Assembly (NCBI GenBank): GCA_902783905.1
Contig: CACZSP010000285.1
Coordinates: forward strand, 1-10,610
Length of the DNA: 10,610 nt
Source of the DNA: an uncultured Ruminococcus sp.
Lineage (GTDB): Bacteria; Bacillota; Clostridia; Oscillospirales; CAG-272
Direction: 5' to 3'
Positions 1 to 7,441 of the stretch are shown here, piece by piece; the first letter of the stretch is position 1; each line of letters begins with the position of its first letter. Both the position numbers and the translations under genes were made by a program. Under the pieces are notes generated by a model. The model saw nothing but the letters and a program-made list of their open reading frames with translations. It searched no databases and was not told the origin of the DNA.

Positions 1-2172
1 GGCGAGCGGATCCTCGATACTGCGCTGGATAAAGCGGCGCATGTTGCGCGCTCCGTATTTTTCCGAATAAGAATTCTCCGAAACGTATTTCGCGACTCCC
101 GGAGTCCACGAAAGGGAGATCCCCTTCTCCGCAAGCACTCCGGCAAGATCCGACAGCATGATTACCGATATCGCGTCGAAATTTTCTTTCGTCAGCGGAT
201 TGAACACGATTACCTCGTCGACCCTGTTGAGAAATTCGGGACGGAGGAACTCCGAGAGCGATTTTTCGGTCTTCGCCTTCGCCGCCGCCGACGCAGACGC
301 GGAAAATCCGATTGCGGACGCCGACGACGAGCCGCTGTTGGTCGTCATGACGATAACGGTGTTTTCAAAGTTGACAGTTCTTCCCTGAGCGTCGGTGACC
401 CTTCCGTCATCGAGAATCTGAAGAAGGACGTTGAGCACGTCGGGGTGTGCCTTCTCGATCTCGTCGAAAAGGATCACCGAATAGGGACGGCGGCGTATCT
501 TTTCGGTAAGCTGTCCCGCCTCGTCGTATCCGACGTATCCCGGAGGGGACCCTATAAGACGCGACACCGTGTGTTTCTCCATGAACTCTGACATATCGAA
601 TCTGATCAGAGTTTCGGGAGACGAGAAAAGCTCGGACGCCAGCACCTTTACCAGCTCGGTCTTTCCCACACCGGTGGGCCCGGCAAAAATGAAAGAAACC
701 GGTTTTCTCTTGTACGCGATGCCCGCCCTCGAGCGCTTGACCGCGCGAACGACGGCTTCGACAGCCTCGTCCTGACCGACTATCCTCGATTTCAGACGTT
801 CCTCCAGCCGGTCCAGCTTTTCGAATTCGTTTTCGTTGACGGTCGTTGCGGGAATTCCGGTCCAGATCTCGATGACCCCTCCCAGGTCCTCCTCGGTCAT
901 CACGACTTTTTCGCATTCCTTCTCGAGCTGACCGAGCTTTTCCGAAAGCTTCAGTTCCTTCGACTTTATCTTCGCAACCGTCTCGAATTTCTTTTCGTCC
1001 TCGACGTCGGTGGCGTTTTCGGCGTCCTCGCGCTGCTTTTTCAGTTCGAGAAGCTCCTTCCGGATCTCATACGACTCGTTCAGCGGAGCGCTGGTCAGGG
1101 AGAGGCGCGACGCCGCCTCGTCAAGCAGATCTATCGCCTTGTCGGGCAGATATCTGTCGGTGATATAGCGTTCGGAAAGAACGACCGCGCGGCGCGCCAC
1201 GGCGTCGGGGATCCTGATATGATGAAACTCCTCGTAATAATGACGTATGCCGAGGAGCATCTTTTCCGCCTCGGCGATCGAGGGCTCGTTCACCGTCACC
1301 GGCTGAAACCTGCGCTCGAGAGCCGAATCCTTTTCGATGTACTTGCGGTATTCCTTCAGGGTCGTCGCCCCGATGACCCTGATCTCCCCGCGTGAGAGGG
1401 CGGGTTTCAGTATGTTCGCCGCGTTTATGCTTCCCTCGGCGTCGCCGGCTCCGACGATATTGTGCACCTCGTCGATGACCAGAATGACGTTGCCGGCCGC
1501 CCTGACCTCGTTAACGAGCGTGAGCATGCGCTGCTCGAACTGTCCGCGGAACTGGGTCCCGGCCACGACGGCGGTAAGATCGAGAAGATAAAGCTGCTGA
1601 TCCTTCAGCTTGTACGGGACGTCCCCCGCGACTATTCTCTGAGCGAGCGCCTCGGCGATGGCCGTCTTTCCGACTCCGGGTTCGCCGATCAGGCAGGGAT
1701 TGTTCTTCTGGCGCCTGCAAAGGATCTGAATCACTCTTGCAAGCTCCTTTTCCCTGCCGACTATCGCGTCGAGTTTACCCTCCGCCGCCATGGCGGTGAG
1801 GTTCTTGCAGTACTTGTCGAGAAATTCCTGCTTTTTCTGCTTAGGCCGGTCGCTCTTTTTGTCGGCGTCGCCGCTCTCCCGGAAGATCTTCGAAAAGTTG
1901 ATCGAAGGAGCTCCCCCCTCGTCTCCGAGGACGGGGGTGTCGTCACCCTCCGGCAGGTTTTCCGCCTGCGCCTCGAAACTGTCCGACATCTCCTGGATCT
2001 GCTCGGGCGAAAGGCCCATTTTTTTGAGCTGATCCCCCATCATATCGTCGATGGGAATGCCGAGCTCCTTTGCGCACTTCAGGCAGAGGCCCTCGCTCTT
2101 TTTTTCGCCGTTTTCGATCTTGGTCACGAATACCACGGCGACTCTCGTTTTACATCTGGAACACTTTATCAT
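1..2172 (-). CDS. clpE: ClpE-like ATP-dependent Clp protease ATP-binding subunit (C-terminus cut by window edge)
   Basis: This is a Hsp100 AAA+ unfoldase expected to form a hexamer and feed proteins to ClpP in the cytoplasm. The 724 codons present run to the left edge, and probably only a few dozen C-terminal residues are missing. Residues 1-33 form a zinc-finger-like motif (C4-x2-C7 and C30-x2-C33), as in ClpE and McsA, in place of the double Clp-N repeat of ClpC/ClpB. An acidic linker leads to AAA domain D1: Walker A GEPGVGKT at 163-170, Walker B with D234/E235, arginine pair at 288-289. A short UVR-like coiled middle region covers about 395-420. D2 has Walker A GPTGVGKT at 498-505, Walker B with D570/E571, pore loop GYVG near 545-548 and arginine finger R650. 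An IGF tripeptide at 621-623 sits where ClpC carries its ClpP-docking loop; ClpB lacks this, so partnership with ClpP is likely. The ATG at 2172 is fixed by an in-frame TAA two codons upstream; AAGGAG lies 14 nt away, rather far. It follows cvpA by 21 nt. I saw no CtsR-type operator. Confidence 0.93.
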   Translation of the reverse strand, partial: MIKCSRCKTRVAVVFVTKIENGEKKSEGLCLKCAKELGIPIDDMMGDQLKKMGLSPEQIQEMSDSFEAQAENLPEGDDTPVLGDEGGAPSINFSKIFRESGDADKKSDRPKQKKQEFLDKYCKNLTAMAAEGKLDAIVGREKELARVIQILCRRQKNNPCLIGEPGVGKTAIAEALAQRIVAGDVPYKLKDQQLYLLDLTAVVAGTQFRGQFEQRMLTLVNEVRAAGNVILVIDEVHNIVGAGDAEGSINAANILKPALSRGEIRVIGATTLKEYRKYIEKDSALERRFQPVTVNEPSIAEAEKMLLGIRHYYEEFHHIRIPDAVARRAVVLSERYITDRYLPDKAIDLLDEAASRLSLTSAPLNESYEIRKELLELKKQREDAENATDVEDEKKFETVAKIKSKELKLSEKLGQLEKECEKVVMTEEDLGGVIEIWTGIPATTVNENEFEKLDRLEERLKSRIVGQDEAVEAVVRAVKRSRAGIAYKRKPVSFIFAGPTGVGKTELVKVLASELFSSPETLIRFDMSEFMEKHTVSRLIGSPPGYVGYDEAGQLTEKIRRRPYSVILFDEIEKAHPDVLNVLLQILDDGRVTDAQGRTVNFENTVIVMTTNSGSSSASAIGFSASASAAAKAKTEKSLSEFLRPEFLNRVDEVIVFNPLTKENFDAISVIMLSDLAGVLAEKGISLSWTPGVAKYVSENSYSEKYGARNMRRFIQRSIEDPLA

Positions 2173-2193
2173 GAATTAAGGCAATACTCCTTG

Positions 2194-2790
2194 TCACTGC
2201 GCGGTCGTAACCGCGGCGGGTATGGCGTCCTTCACGGCGTCGAACCCGTCCGAGATAAGCTTCTTGATATGGACGAAATCAAACCAGGAAATCTGGCAGA
2301 GGAATCTGAAGATATAGGATTTTTCGGCGATATCCTTAAGCGCCGAGATCTTCTCCCCGAGAAATCCCGAAAGGTTGAGCTCGATGATTATGCTGACGGC
2401 AAGACAGACCGCAAAAACGACTATAAAGCCGATAATCATTCCGACAAGCGCCCCCAGTACCGAGTCGAGTCTTTTGAGCTCCAGCTTGTTTTTGATCTTC
2501 GCGAGGAAAAAACCGACGATCGCGAGGATTATCGATACCGCGATGAAAATCAGAAGATAAGCCGAGATGTCCGAAACGAGCTTCGACACCTTCCCGTCGC
2601 CCACCTTTTCTTTGAAAAAGGATTCGTAAAGGAAGGAAGAACAGACAGGGCCGAACAGATAGGCGAGAAATGCGGCGGCAAGCGCCGAACCCAGTCCCCA
2701 CAGGGACATAAGAAATCCCTTGAATCCGTAATAAATCAGATGAAGAACTATTATCCCGAGAAGGATGAGGTCGAAAATACAGTTTGCCAT
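2194..2790 (-). CDS. cvpA: CvpA family membrane protein
   Basis: This 198-residue integral membrane protein belongs to the CvpA (colicin V production) family. It has four hydrophobic segments at about residues 5-21, 27-48, 76-97 and 110-136. The family signature is visible as a G-x-x-x-G rich stretch after a conserved Leu-Asp: RLDSVLGALVGMIIGF at 107-122. The tail after 140 is soluble and amphipathic. The biochemical role of CvpA is unresolved; in enterobacteria it is linked to colicin V export and to envelope or bile-salt stress, and in Firmicutes homologues are often found near other envelope genes. ATG at 2790 is preceded by GGAG with a 6-nt spacer. The gene starts 12 nt after the stop of the upstream propeller gene and is followed 21 nt later by clpE, so the three are probably co-transcribed. 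Family assignment is firm; function is not known from the sequence. Confidence 0.85.
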   Translation of the reverse strand: MANCIFDLILLGIIVLHLIYYGFKGFLMSLWGLGSALAAAFLAYLFGPVCSSFLYESFFKEKVGDGKVSKLVSDISAYLLIFIAVSIILAIVGFFLAKIKNKLELKRLDSVLGALVGMIIGFIVVFAVCLAVSIIIELNLSGFLGEKISALKDIAEKSYIFRFLCQISWFDFVHIKKLISDGFDAVKDAIPAAVTTAQ

Positions 2791-2802
2791 GAGAAACTCC
2801 GT

Positions 2803-4074
2803 TCATTGATCCGTTCCGGAAACGCCTTCCGGAACCGTGAAAAGATAGGCGGCCGAGCGACCGCAGCAGTAGACAGAACCGTCGGAGCAGGCGACGAGCG
2901 CGTCGCCTTCGTTAACCGCGCGACCGGTCGTGAAGGGACCCGAAAGCACTCCGTCGCGGAAGATCCTGACACCGTCGGAATGAAGAATGAAGGAGGTCGC
3001 GCCTCCGACTGACAGCGACGCCGTTCCGGAGGGCACCCGAACTCGCGTATCGCTTCCGGACGAGGACCAGAAACAGAGCGTTTCGTTTCCTTCCACGTCG
3101 CGCAGCAGAACAGCCGCTCCTTCGTCAGACGACGAGGCAAGGACAGGCGTCGCATCCCCGAAGGAAAACTCCTTTTCAACCGATCCGTCGGGGCCGGAAA
3201 GAATCATCCTGTCGGAGAAAAGGCAGAAGATCCGCTCTCCGCAGAAACGCAGCCCGAGGGCGAATGCCCCTTCCGCCTCAAAACTTCCCGCCGGATCCTT
3301 TTCCCCGACTTTGAAAATACGCACGAAGGACGAAAATCTTCCGTCCTCGGTAATTCCCTCCGAGACGACGGCAAATCTTCTGCCTTCGCGGTCAAGCTCG
3401 GCGGCTGCCGTGTGCATGCTCTGTCCGAGAACCGCTACCGGATTGAAATCCGAATCGTAAAGAACGACCGACGAAGCCGAAAGATCGCTCCCGGTTATCA
3501 GAAGGAAGTATCCGTTGTCGGCTACGCTCATACCGTATACCGGGTATTCGGTTTCACCGGTGAAAACCCTCGTAAACGAGTTGTAAATATAATACTTTTT
3601 TCCGCCCGAGTCGTACGCGACCGTGTATTTTTTCGACGCCCGCATCGCCGGTGTGAACATTTCGGCCGTGTCGCGGCAGGTCCTTCTGCCGGTGGCGGAA
3701 AAGATCGTTACTCCGGTATTTCCGCAGACCGCAAGTCCTCCCCCCGCTTCCGCGAACCGCATCGCCCCGTCCGGATTGTAAATCATCGCCGACGCCGCCT
3801 CACGGTTGTCCTCGAGGCGGACCGCGAAATTGCGGACGACGTATTCCGCGTTTGCGTAGGTGATACCGGTGAGATTCCCGAGAGAGGTAACGATCAGATA
3901 GACGAGAAAAACGACGAGAAAAACGAATCCCGCGGTGCGGTAGGTGACGCCGACCCAGTTGAAATAGCGGCTGTAGTCGTTCTTGTCACCGAAAACGCTG
4001 CGAAGCACCTCGTCCGCCTCCTCGGGCGGAAGGCGGGAGGTTCTGAAATATGAAAATATATTTTTTTTCTTCAA
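2803..4074 (-). CDS. DUF5711-like membrane-anchored beta-propeller protein
   Basis: This is a 423-residue protein with a cytoplasmic N-terminus of about 45 residues, one transmembrane helix (about 46-64) and a long extracytoplasmic part. That part is built of short beta-strand repeats of the WD40/propeller type (alternating 'G.....V.IF' and 'D.....' blocks from about 95 to 415), with no catalytic motif I can recognise. Length and layout match the DUF5711 family of Clostridia as I remember it; function is unknown, and a scaffolding or sensing role is only a guess. An ATG further upstream at 4290 is possible in this frame but would lie deep inside truA. I chose TTG at 4074: it has GGAGG 9 nt upstream, and its bases form a TTGA overlap with the truA stop, matching the ATGA overlaps of the genes before it. 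Codons 2-4 include a run of eight A residues. cvpA follows after 12 nt. Confidence 0.8.
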   Translation of the reverse strand: MKKKNIFSYFRTSRLPPEEADEVLRSVFGDKNDYSRYFNWVGVTYRTAGFVFLVVFLVYLIVTSLGNLTGITYANAEYVVRNFAVRLEDNREAASAMIYNPDGAMRFAEAGGGLAVCGNTGVTIFSATGRRTCRDTAEMFTPAMRASKKYTVAYDSGGKKYYIYNSFTRVFTGETEYPVYGMSVADNGYFLLITGSDLSASSVVLYDSDFNPVAVLGQSMHTAAAELDREGRRFAVVSEGITEDGRFSSFVRIFKVGEKDPAGSFEAEGAFALGLRFCGERIFCLFSDRMILSGPDGSVEKEFSFGDATPVLASSSDEGAAVLLRDVEGNETLCFWSSSGSDTRVRVPSGTASLSVGGATSFILHSDGVRIFRDGVLSGPFTTGRAVNEGDALVACSDGSVYCCGRSAAYLFTVPEGVSGTDQ

Positions 4075-4871
4075 GGCAGAAGACCTCCGGTATCCGGGAA
4101 AGAGTATTCGTCCCCGTAGTTGACCGAACAGAGATACAGTCCGTAAGGCGGAAGCGTGGCTCCGGCCTTCTTTCTGTCGCGTGCGGCGATCACCCCGTCG
4201 ACCGAATCGGGAGACAGGCCCGAAAGCCCTGTCTCGAGAAGGGTCCCCGAGATGATCCTGACCATATTGTACAGAAATCCGTCGGCGCATAGCAGGACGG
4301 TTATTATACCGTCTTTTTCGGTCACTTCGGCTTTTTTCACCGTTCTGACGGTATCCAGGATCTTTGATCCGCTAGCCATAAACGAGGCGAAATCCCGCTT
4401 TCCTTCGAGACGCCGCGCCGCCTGCGCCATTATTTCGACCGCCGACGGGGAAACCGGCCTTTTTGGGAAAAACACCCGGCCGCGCAGCAGCGGAAGCCTC
4501 AGCGGAGATGCACAGATCAGATACCTGTAGGTTTTGTCGATCGCAGAGTACCTCGGATGGAAATCGTCGGGTACGGCGATCGCGGACAGAACCGATATAT
4601 CCTCGGGCAGACGCGCGTTGAAAGCCCGGGGCAGCGCGGACGCGGGTATGACGAGATCGGGTCTTTCGACTCCCGGGATATCGACCGTCGCGCAGAATCC
4701 GGCGGCGTGGACGCCCGCGTCGGTGCGGCTGCAGCCGGTGACGTTCGCGCTCCTTCCGTAAAGCCCGCTCGCCGCTTCGGTCAGAACACCCTGGACCGTC
4801 GGGGCGTTTTTCTGAAACTGAAATCCCGCGTATCCCGAGCCGTCGAAGCTGATCTTGAGCAGCATTTTCAT
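4071..4871 (-). CDS. truA: tRNA pseudouridine(38-40) synthase TruA
   Basis: TruA isomerises uridines 38, 39 and 40 in the anticodon stem-loop of tRNAs to pseudouridine, without cofactor, in the cytoplasm. The 266-residue length is normal for the family. Residues 4-20 give the usual opening (LLKISFDGSGYAGFQFQ). The catalytic aspartate is D51 in the motif CSRTDAGVHA (47-56). The conserved K-x-Y-x-Y (K113, Y115, Y117) and the C-terminal LYNMVRIISGTLLETG block are present. ATG at 4871 overlaps the ecfT stop by 4 nt (ATGA), and GAGGTGG lies just upstream; a second ATG two codons later (4865) is also possible. In many Firmicutes truA follows ecfT and precedes rplM-rpsI; here the ecfT neighbour is kept but a propeller-protein gene follows. 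The reading frame stays open well upstream inside ecfT, but that part is not TruA-like. Confidence 0.96.
   Translation of the reverse strand: MKMLLKISFDGSGYAGFQFQKNAPTVQGVLTEAASGLYGRSANVTGCSRTDAGVHAAGFCATVDIPGVERPDLVIPASALPRAFNARLPEDISVLSAIAVPDDFHPRYSAIDKTYRYLICASPLRLPLLRGRVFFPKRPVSPSAVEIMAQAARRLEGKRDFASFMASGSKILDTVRTVKKAEVTEKDGIITVLLCADGFLYNMVRIISGTLLETGLSGLSPDSVDGVIAARDRKKAGATLPPYGLYLCSVNYGDEYSFPDTGGLLP
4084..4088 (-). promoter_or_regulatory. Ribosome binding site that decides the TTG start of the propeller protein
   Basis: GGAGG on the minus strand, inside the 3' end of truA, 9 nt before TTG 4074. It supports a TTG start that overlaps the truA stop over an ATG 216 nt further upstream that would overlap truA by 220 nt. 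Confidence 0.75.
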
Positions 4872-5692
4872 ACCGCCACCTCGATACCGAAACGGTTGAG
4901 CAGGATAACGGCGGCGAGAAGAAGGGCAAAGATCGCGAGCGCCGCGAAATCGGCGAATCCGGGTTTCGAAACCTTCATCTTCGTTCTCCCGTAGTCGCCG
5001 TGATAGCAGCGGCATTCCATGGCGACGGCCAGTTCCTCTGCGCGCCTGAACGACGATACGAACAGCGGTATCAGCACCGGGACCAGGGATTTCACCCTTG
5101 ACACGAGACTTCCCTCGGTGAAGTTCGCTCCTCTCGCCTTCTGGGCGGTCATTATCCTGTCGGTGTCGTCGGCAAGAGTGGGAATGAAGCGAAGGGCTAT
5201 GAACATCATCATACTGAAGCTGTGAACCGGAATTCGGATAAGCTTCAGCGGCGACAGCAGCGACTCGAGCGAGTGCGTTATGTCGACCGGAGTGGTGGTA
5301 TAGGAAATCAGCAGAGTCGTCGCGACAATTATGCAGACGAGGCGCAGAGCCATGAAAACGGCTCTGAGTATTCCCGCCGTGTAAATGCGGAATATCCAGA
5401 AGGAGACAAGCGGCTCGCCTTCTCCTCGGAAAAGAAACATGTTGAGCAGGAAGGTAATGAAAAGAATGACGAGGATCATCCTGATTGAGCGGAATATGAC
5501 CCGCAGCGGCACCCGGCTGACGAAGACGAGGATCAGCGCCGACAGGATGAGCAGCGAGAACGAAGGCACCGAACGGCAAATGAACGCCGCAACCATATAG
5601 ACGATCATAAGTATTATCTTGAATCTGCCGTCCAGGCGGTGTATCGGCGAGTCGGCGGGATAATACTGTCCGAGAGTAATACGTGTGTTCAT
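4868..5692 (-). CDS. ecfT: Energy-coupling factor transporter transmembrane protein EcfT
   Basis: EcfT is the membrane scaffold of ECF-type ABC importers. It couples ATP hydrolysis by EcfA1/EcfA2 to substrate-binding S components for vitamins, metal ions or queuosine precursors. The 274 residues contain hydrophobic helices at about 24-40, 44-60, 69-88, 108-130 and 247-268. A cytoplasmic coupling region lies between the last two, with the two paired X-Arg-X motifs that contact the ATPases: AQKARGANF (183-191) and AMECRCYHG (224-232). In the second, the usual Ala-Arg-Gly/Cys has Cys on both sides of the Arg; variants of this kind occur in clostridial proteins. ATG at 5692 overlaps the ecfA2 stop by 4 nt, and the gene overlaps truA in the same way at its end. 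No S component is encoded in the window, which suggests a shared (group II) module serving S proteins encoded elsewhere. Confidence 0.95.
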   Translation of the reverse strand: MNTRITLGQYYPADSPIHRLDGRFKIILMIVYMVAAFICRSVPSFSLLILSALILVFVSRVPLRVIFRSIRMILVILFITFLLNMFLFRGEGEPLVSFWIFRIYTAGILRAVFMALRLVCIIVATTLLISYTTTPVDITHSLESLLSPLKLIRIPVHSFSMMMFIALRFIPTLADDTDRIMTAQKARGANFTEGSLVSRVKSLVPVLIPLFVSSFRRAEELAVAMECRCYHGDYGRTKMKVSKPGFADFAALAIFALLLAAVILLNRFGIEVAV

Positions 5693-6582
5693 TCGGTCCC
5701 GCCCTTTCCGGAAAGCAGCCGGCAGATACAGTCGGCGGCGGCTTCAACGGTGTAGATCCCCTGCCCGGCCGGCACTCCGCGGGCTCTCAGCAGGTCGCAG
5801 AGAGCGGTCATTTCGGGCAGATCCAGTCCGGCGTCGGTCAGTATGCGCGGATCGGAAAAGATCTCCTCACGGGTTCCGGAGGCCGCGACGCGTCCGTTCC
5901 TGAGAATTATCATATCGTCGCAGAGGACGCCCATATCCTCCATGCTGTGCGAAACGATTATCACGGTGGCGCCCGTCTGCTCCCTGTAGCGCATGACCGC
6001 GCCGAAAACCACCTCGCGTCCCTCGGGATCGAGTCCCGCGGCTGGCTCGTCAAGCACGAGCACCTCGGGTCTCATCGCCATGACTCCGGCGATGGCGACC
6101 CTTCTTTTCTGTCCGCCCGACAGATCGAAGGGAGACGCTTCCGCCAGCGTCGGATCGAGAGAGACGGTGCGCATGGCTTCGCGGACGCGTTCTTCGGTCT
6201 CTTCGGGAGAAAGCTTCATTTTTCCGGGGCCGAAGGCGATATCCTTCGCGACCGTCTCCTCGAAAAGCTGATATTCGGGGTACTGCATCACAAGGCCTAC
6301 GCGGAATCTCACGGCGCCTATTTTTTTAGGCTCCCGCCAGATATCCTCTCCGTCGAGAAGCACTCTTCCCTTTCCCGGGCGTTCGAGGCCGTTGAGCAGC
6401 CGCAGAAGGGTCGATTTTCCCGATCCGGTGTGTCCGATGATGCCGCAGACGCGTCCGGTTCCGAAGGAGACCGAAACGTCCTCCAGAGCGCACACTTCAA
6501 AGGGCGTACCGGGCGAATAACTGTAGCCGACGCCGTCGAGTATTAACTTGTCTCTGCCAATACCGACGTTTTCCATCGACAT
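5689..6582 (-). CDS. ecfA2: Energy-coupling factor transporter ATP-binding protein EcfA2
   Basis: This is the second ATPase subunit of the ECF importer; it pairs with EcfA1 as a heterodimer on the cytoplasmic face of EcfT. The 297-residue protein carries all ABC motifs: Walker A GHTGSGKST (50-58), Q-loop VMQYPEYQLFEETV (98-111), signature LSGGQKRR (154-161), Walker B VLVLDEP (174-180, catalytic E179), D-loop AGLDPEG and switch histidine H212. The YPEYQLFEETV stretch after the Q-loop is typical of EcfA2-type subunits and separates it from EcfA1. The C-terminal extension past 240 is the usual EcfA dimerisation region. ATG at 6582 follows the ecfA1 stop by 1 nt, with AGGCGG just upstream; a second ATG at 6576 has poorer spacing. 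The gene overlaps ecfT by 4 nt. Confidence 0.95.
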   Translation of the reverse strand: MSMENVGIGRDKLILDGVGYSYSPGTPFEVCALEDVSVSFGTGRVCGIIGHTGSGKSTLLRLLNGLERPGKGRVLLDGEDIWREPKKIGAVRFRVGLVMQYPEYQLFEETVAKDIAFGPGKMKLSPEETEERVREAMRTVSLDPTLAEASPFDLSGGQKRRVAIAGVMAMRPEVLVLDEPAAGLDPEGREVVFGAVMRYREQTGATVIIVSHSMEDMGVLCDDMIILRNGRVAASGTREEIFSDPRILTDAGLDLPEMTALCDLLRARGVPAGQGIYTVEAAADCICRLLSGKGGTE

Positions 6583-6583
6583 T

Positions 6584-7441
6584 TTACCGCCTGTTGAAAT
6601 AATAATCCGCGATCAGCGAGGCCGCCCTCTCGGGGTCGGTCGCCTTCCCCACCGGGAATCCGCGTTTCTCCACTTCTGAAAGCAGCCGCGCCGACTGGGG
6701 AGGAAGTATGCCCGCGCGCGAGATCAGGTCCCGGTTGAGGAAGACCTCGTCGGGAGTTCCTTCGCCTTCGACCTTTCCGCGGTTCAGAACGATTATCCTG
6801 TCGGCCTGTGCCGCCTCTTCCATAAGATGAGTGATGTCTATTACGGTTATTCCGCGATCGCGGCTGAGCCTTTTCATTATCCCGAGGACCTCGTGCCTGC
6901 CCCGCGGATCCAGCATCGCCGTCGATTCGTCGAAGATAATGCATTCGGGGTGCATGGCAAGGACCCCCGCTATCGCGACCCTCTGCTTCTGTCCTCCGGA
7001 CAGTCTCGAGGGTTCCTTTTTTTCGAGCCCGTCAAGTCCCGCGGCGGCTACCGCCTCGGCGACTCTCGCCTGTATTTCTTCGGGAGGCAACCCGAGATTT
7101 TCCGGTCCGAAGGCGATCTCCTCGTCCACCTCGGTGGCGATTATCTGGTTGTCGGGGTTCTGAAAGACCATTCCGACGCGCCTGCGCACGTCAAGAAGTT
7201 CTTCGTCCGACAGTTCCCCGTCGATGCGTTTCCCGGCAACCGTCAGCCCTCCGCCGGTGGGCTCGAGGATAAGATTGAGAAGCTTGGCAAGCGTCGATTT
7301 GCCCGATCCGTTCCGTCCGACGACGGCGACGAACTCACCCCGCTCTATTTCAAGCGAGACCCCGTCGATAACGTTGACCGGATTTCCGTCCTGATCTTCG
7401 CGATAGGAAAAAGTCAGATTCTCGGCTTTTATATAACTCAT
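6584..7441 (-). CDS. ecfA1: Energy-coupling factor transporter ATP-binding protein EcfA1
   Basis: This is the first ATPase subunit of the ECF importer. With the chosen start it has 285 residues: Walker A GRNGSGKST (42-50), Q-loop MVFQNPDNQIIATEV (91-105), signature LSGGQKQR (147-154), Walker B IIFDES (168-173, catalytic E172) and switch histidine H205. The FQNPDNQ stretch is the hallmark of EcfA1 subunits. Two starts are possible. ATG at 7441 overlaps the TGA of the methyltransferase as ATGA, like the other junctions in this operon, and gives the standard N-terminus MSYIKAENLTFSY. ATG at 7453 would add four residues and has GGAG 10 nt upstream. I prefer 7441. ecfA2 starts 1 nt after the stop. 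The subunit name is firm; the transported substrate cannot be inferred here. Confidence 0.95.
   Translation of the reverse strand: MSYIKAENLTFSYREDQDGNPVNVIDGVSLEIERGEFVAVVGRNGSGKSTLAKLLNLILEPTGGGLTVAGKRIDGELSDEELLDVRRRVGMVFQNPDNQIIATEVDEEIAFGPENLGLPPEEIQARVAEAVAAAGLDGLEKKEPSRLSGGQKQRVAIAGVLAMHPECIIFDESTAMLDPRGRHEVLGIMKRLSRDRGITVIDITHLMEEAAQADRIIVLNRGKVEGEGTPDEVFLNRDLISRAGILPPQSARLLSEVEKRGFPVGKATDPERAASLIADYYFNRR

Noticed and set aside
366..380. TTGACA on the plus strand within clpE as a promoter -35
   Set aside because: There is no -10 at suitable spacing and no rightward gene follows; it is coding sequence of the leftward Clp ATPase.
2173..2193. Possible terminator or CtsR operator between cvpA and clpE
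   Set aside because: The 21-nt gap has no hairpin and no GGTCAAA-type direct repeat; it holds only the AAGGAG ribosome binding site.
1462..3012. Long plus-strand open frame of 516 codons
   Set aside because: It runs antisense across clpE, cvpA and the propeller gene, its protein is charged low-complexity sequence with no domain, and it has no proper ribosome binding site. It is a by-product of GC-rich codon use on the other strand.
4075..4290. Extension of the propeller protein to ATG 4290
   Set aside because: The added 72 residues are Arg-rich shadow of the truA 3' end, while TTG 4074 has GGAGG at 9 nt and a TTGA overlap with the truA stop.
4872..5747. Upstream extension of the truA frame that would give a 558-residue fusion
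   Set aside because: The added part lies inside ecfT in another frame, is Pro/Arg/His-rich and unlike any TruA N-terminus; the ATGA overlap start at 4871 gives a standard-length TruA.
5683..6546. Plus-strand open frame of 287 codons antisense to ecfA2
   Set aside because: It mirrors an intact EcfA2 gene with every ABC motif, its own translation resembles no family, and no promoter or binding site precedes it.
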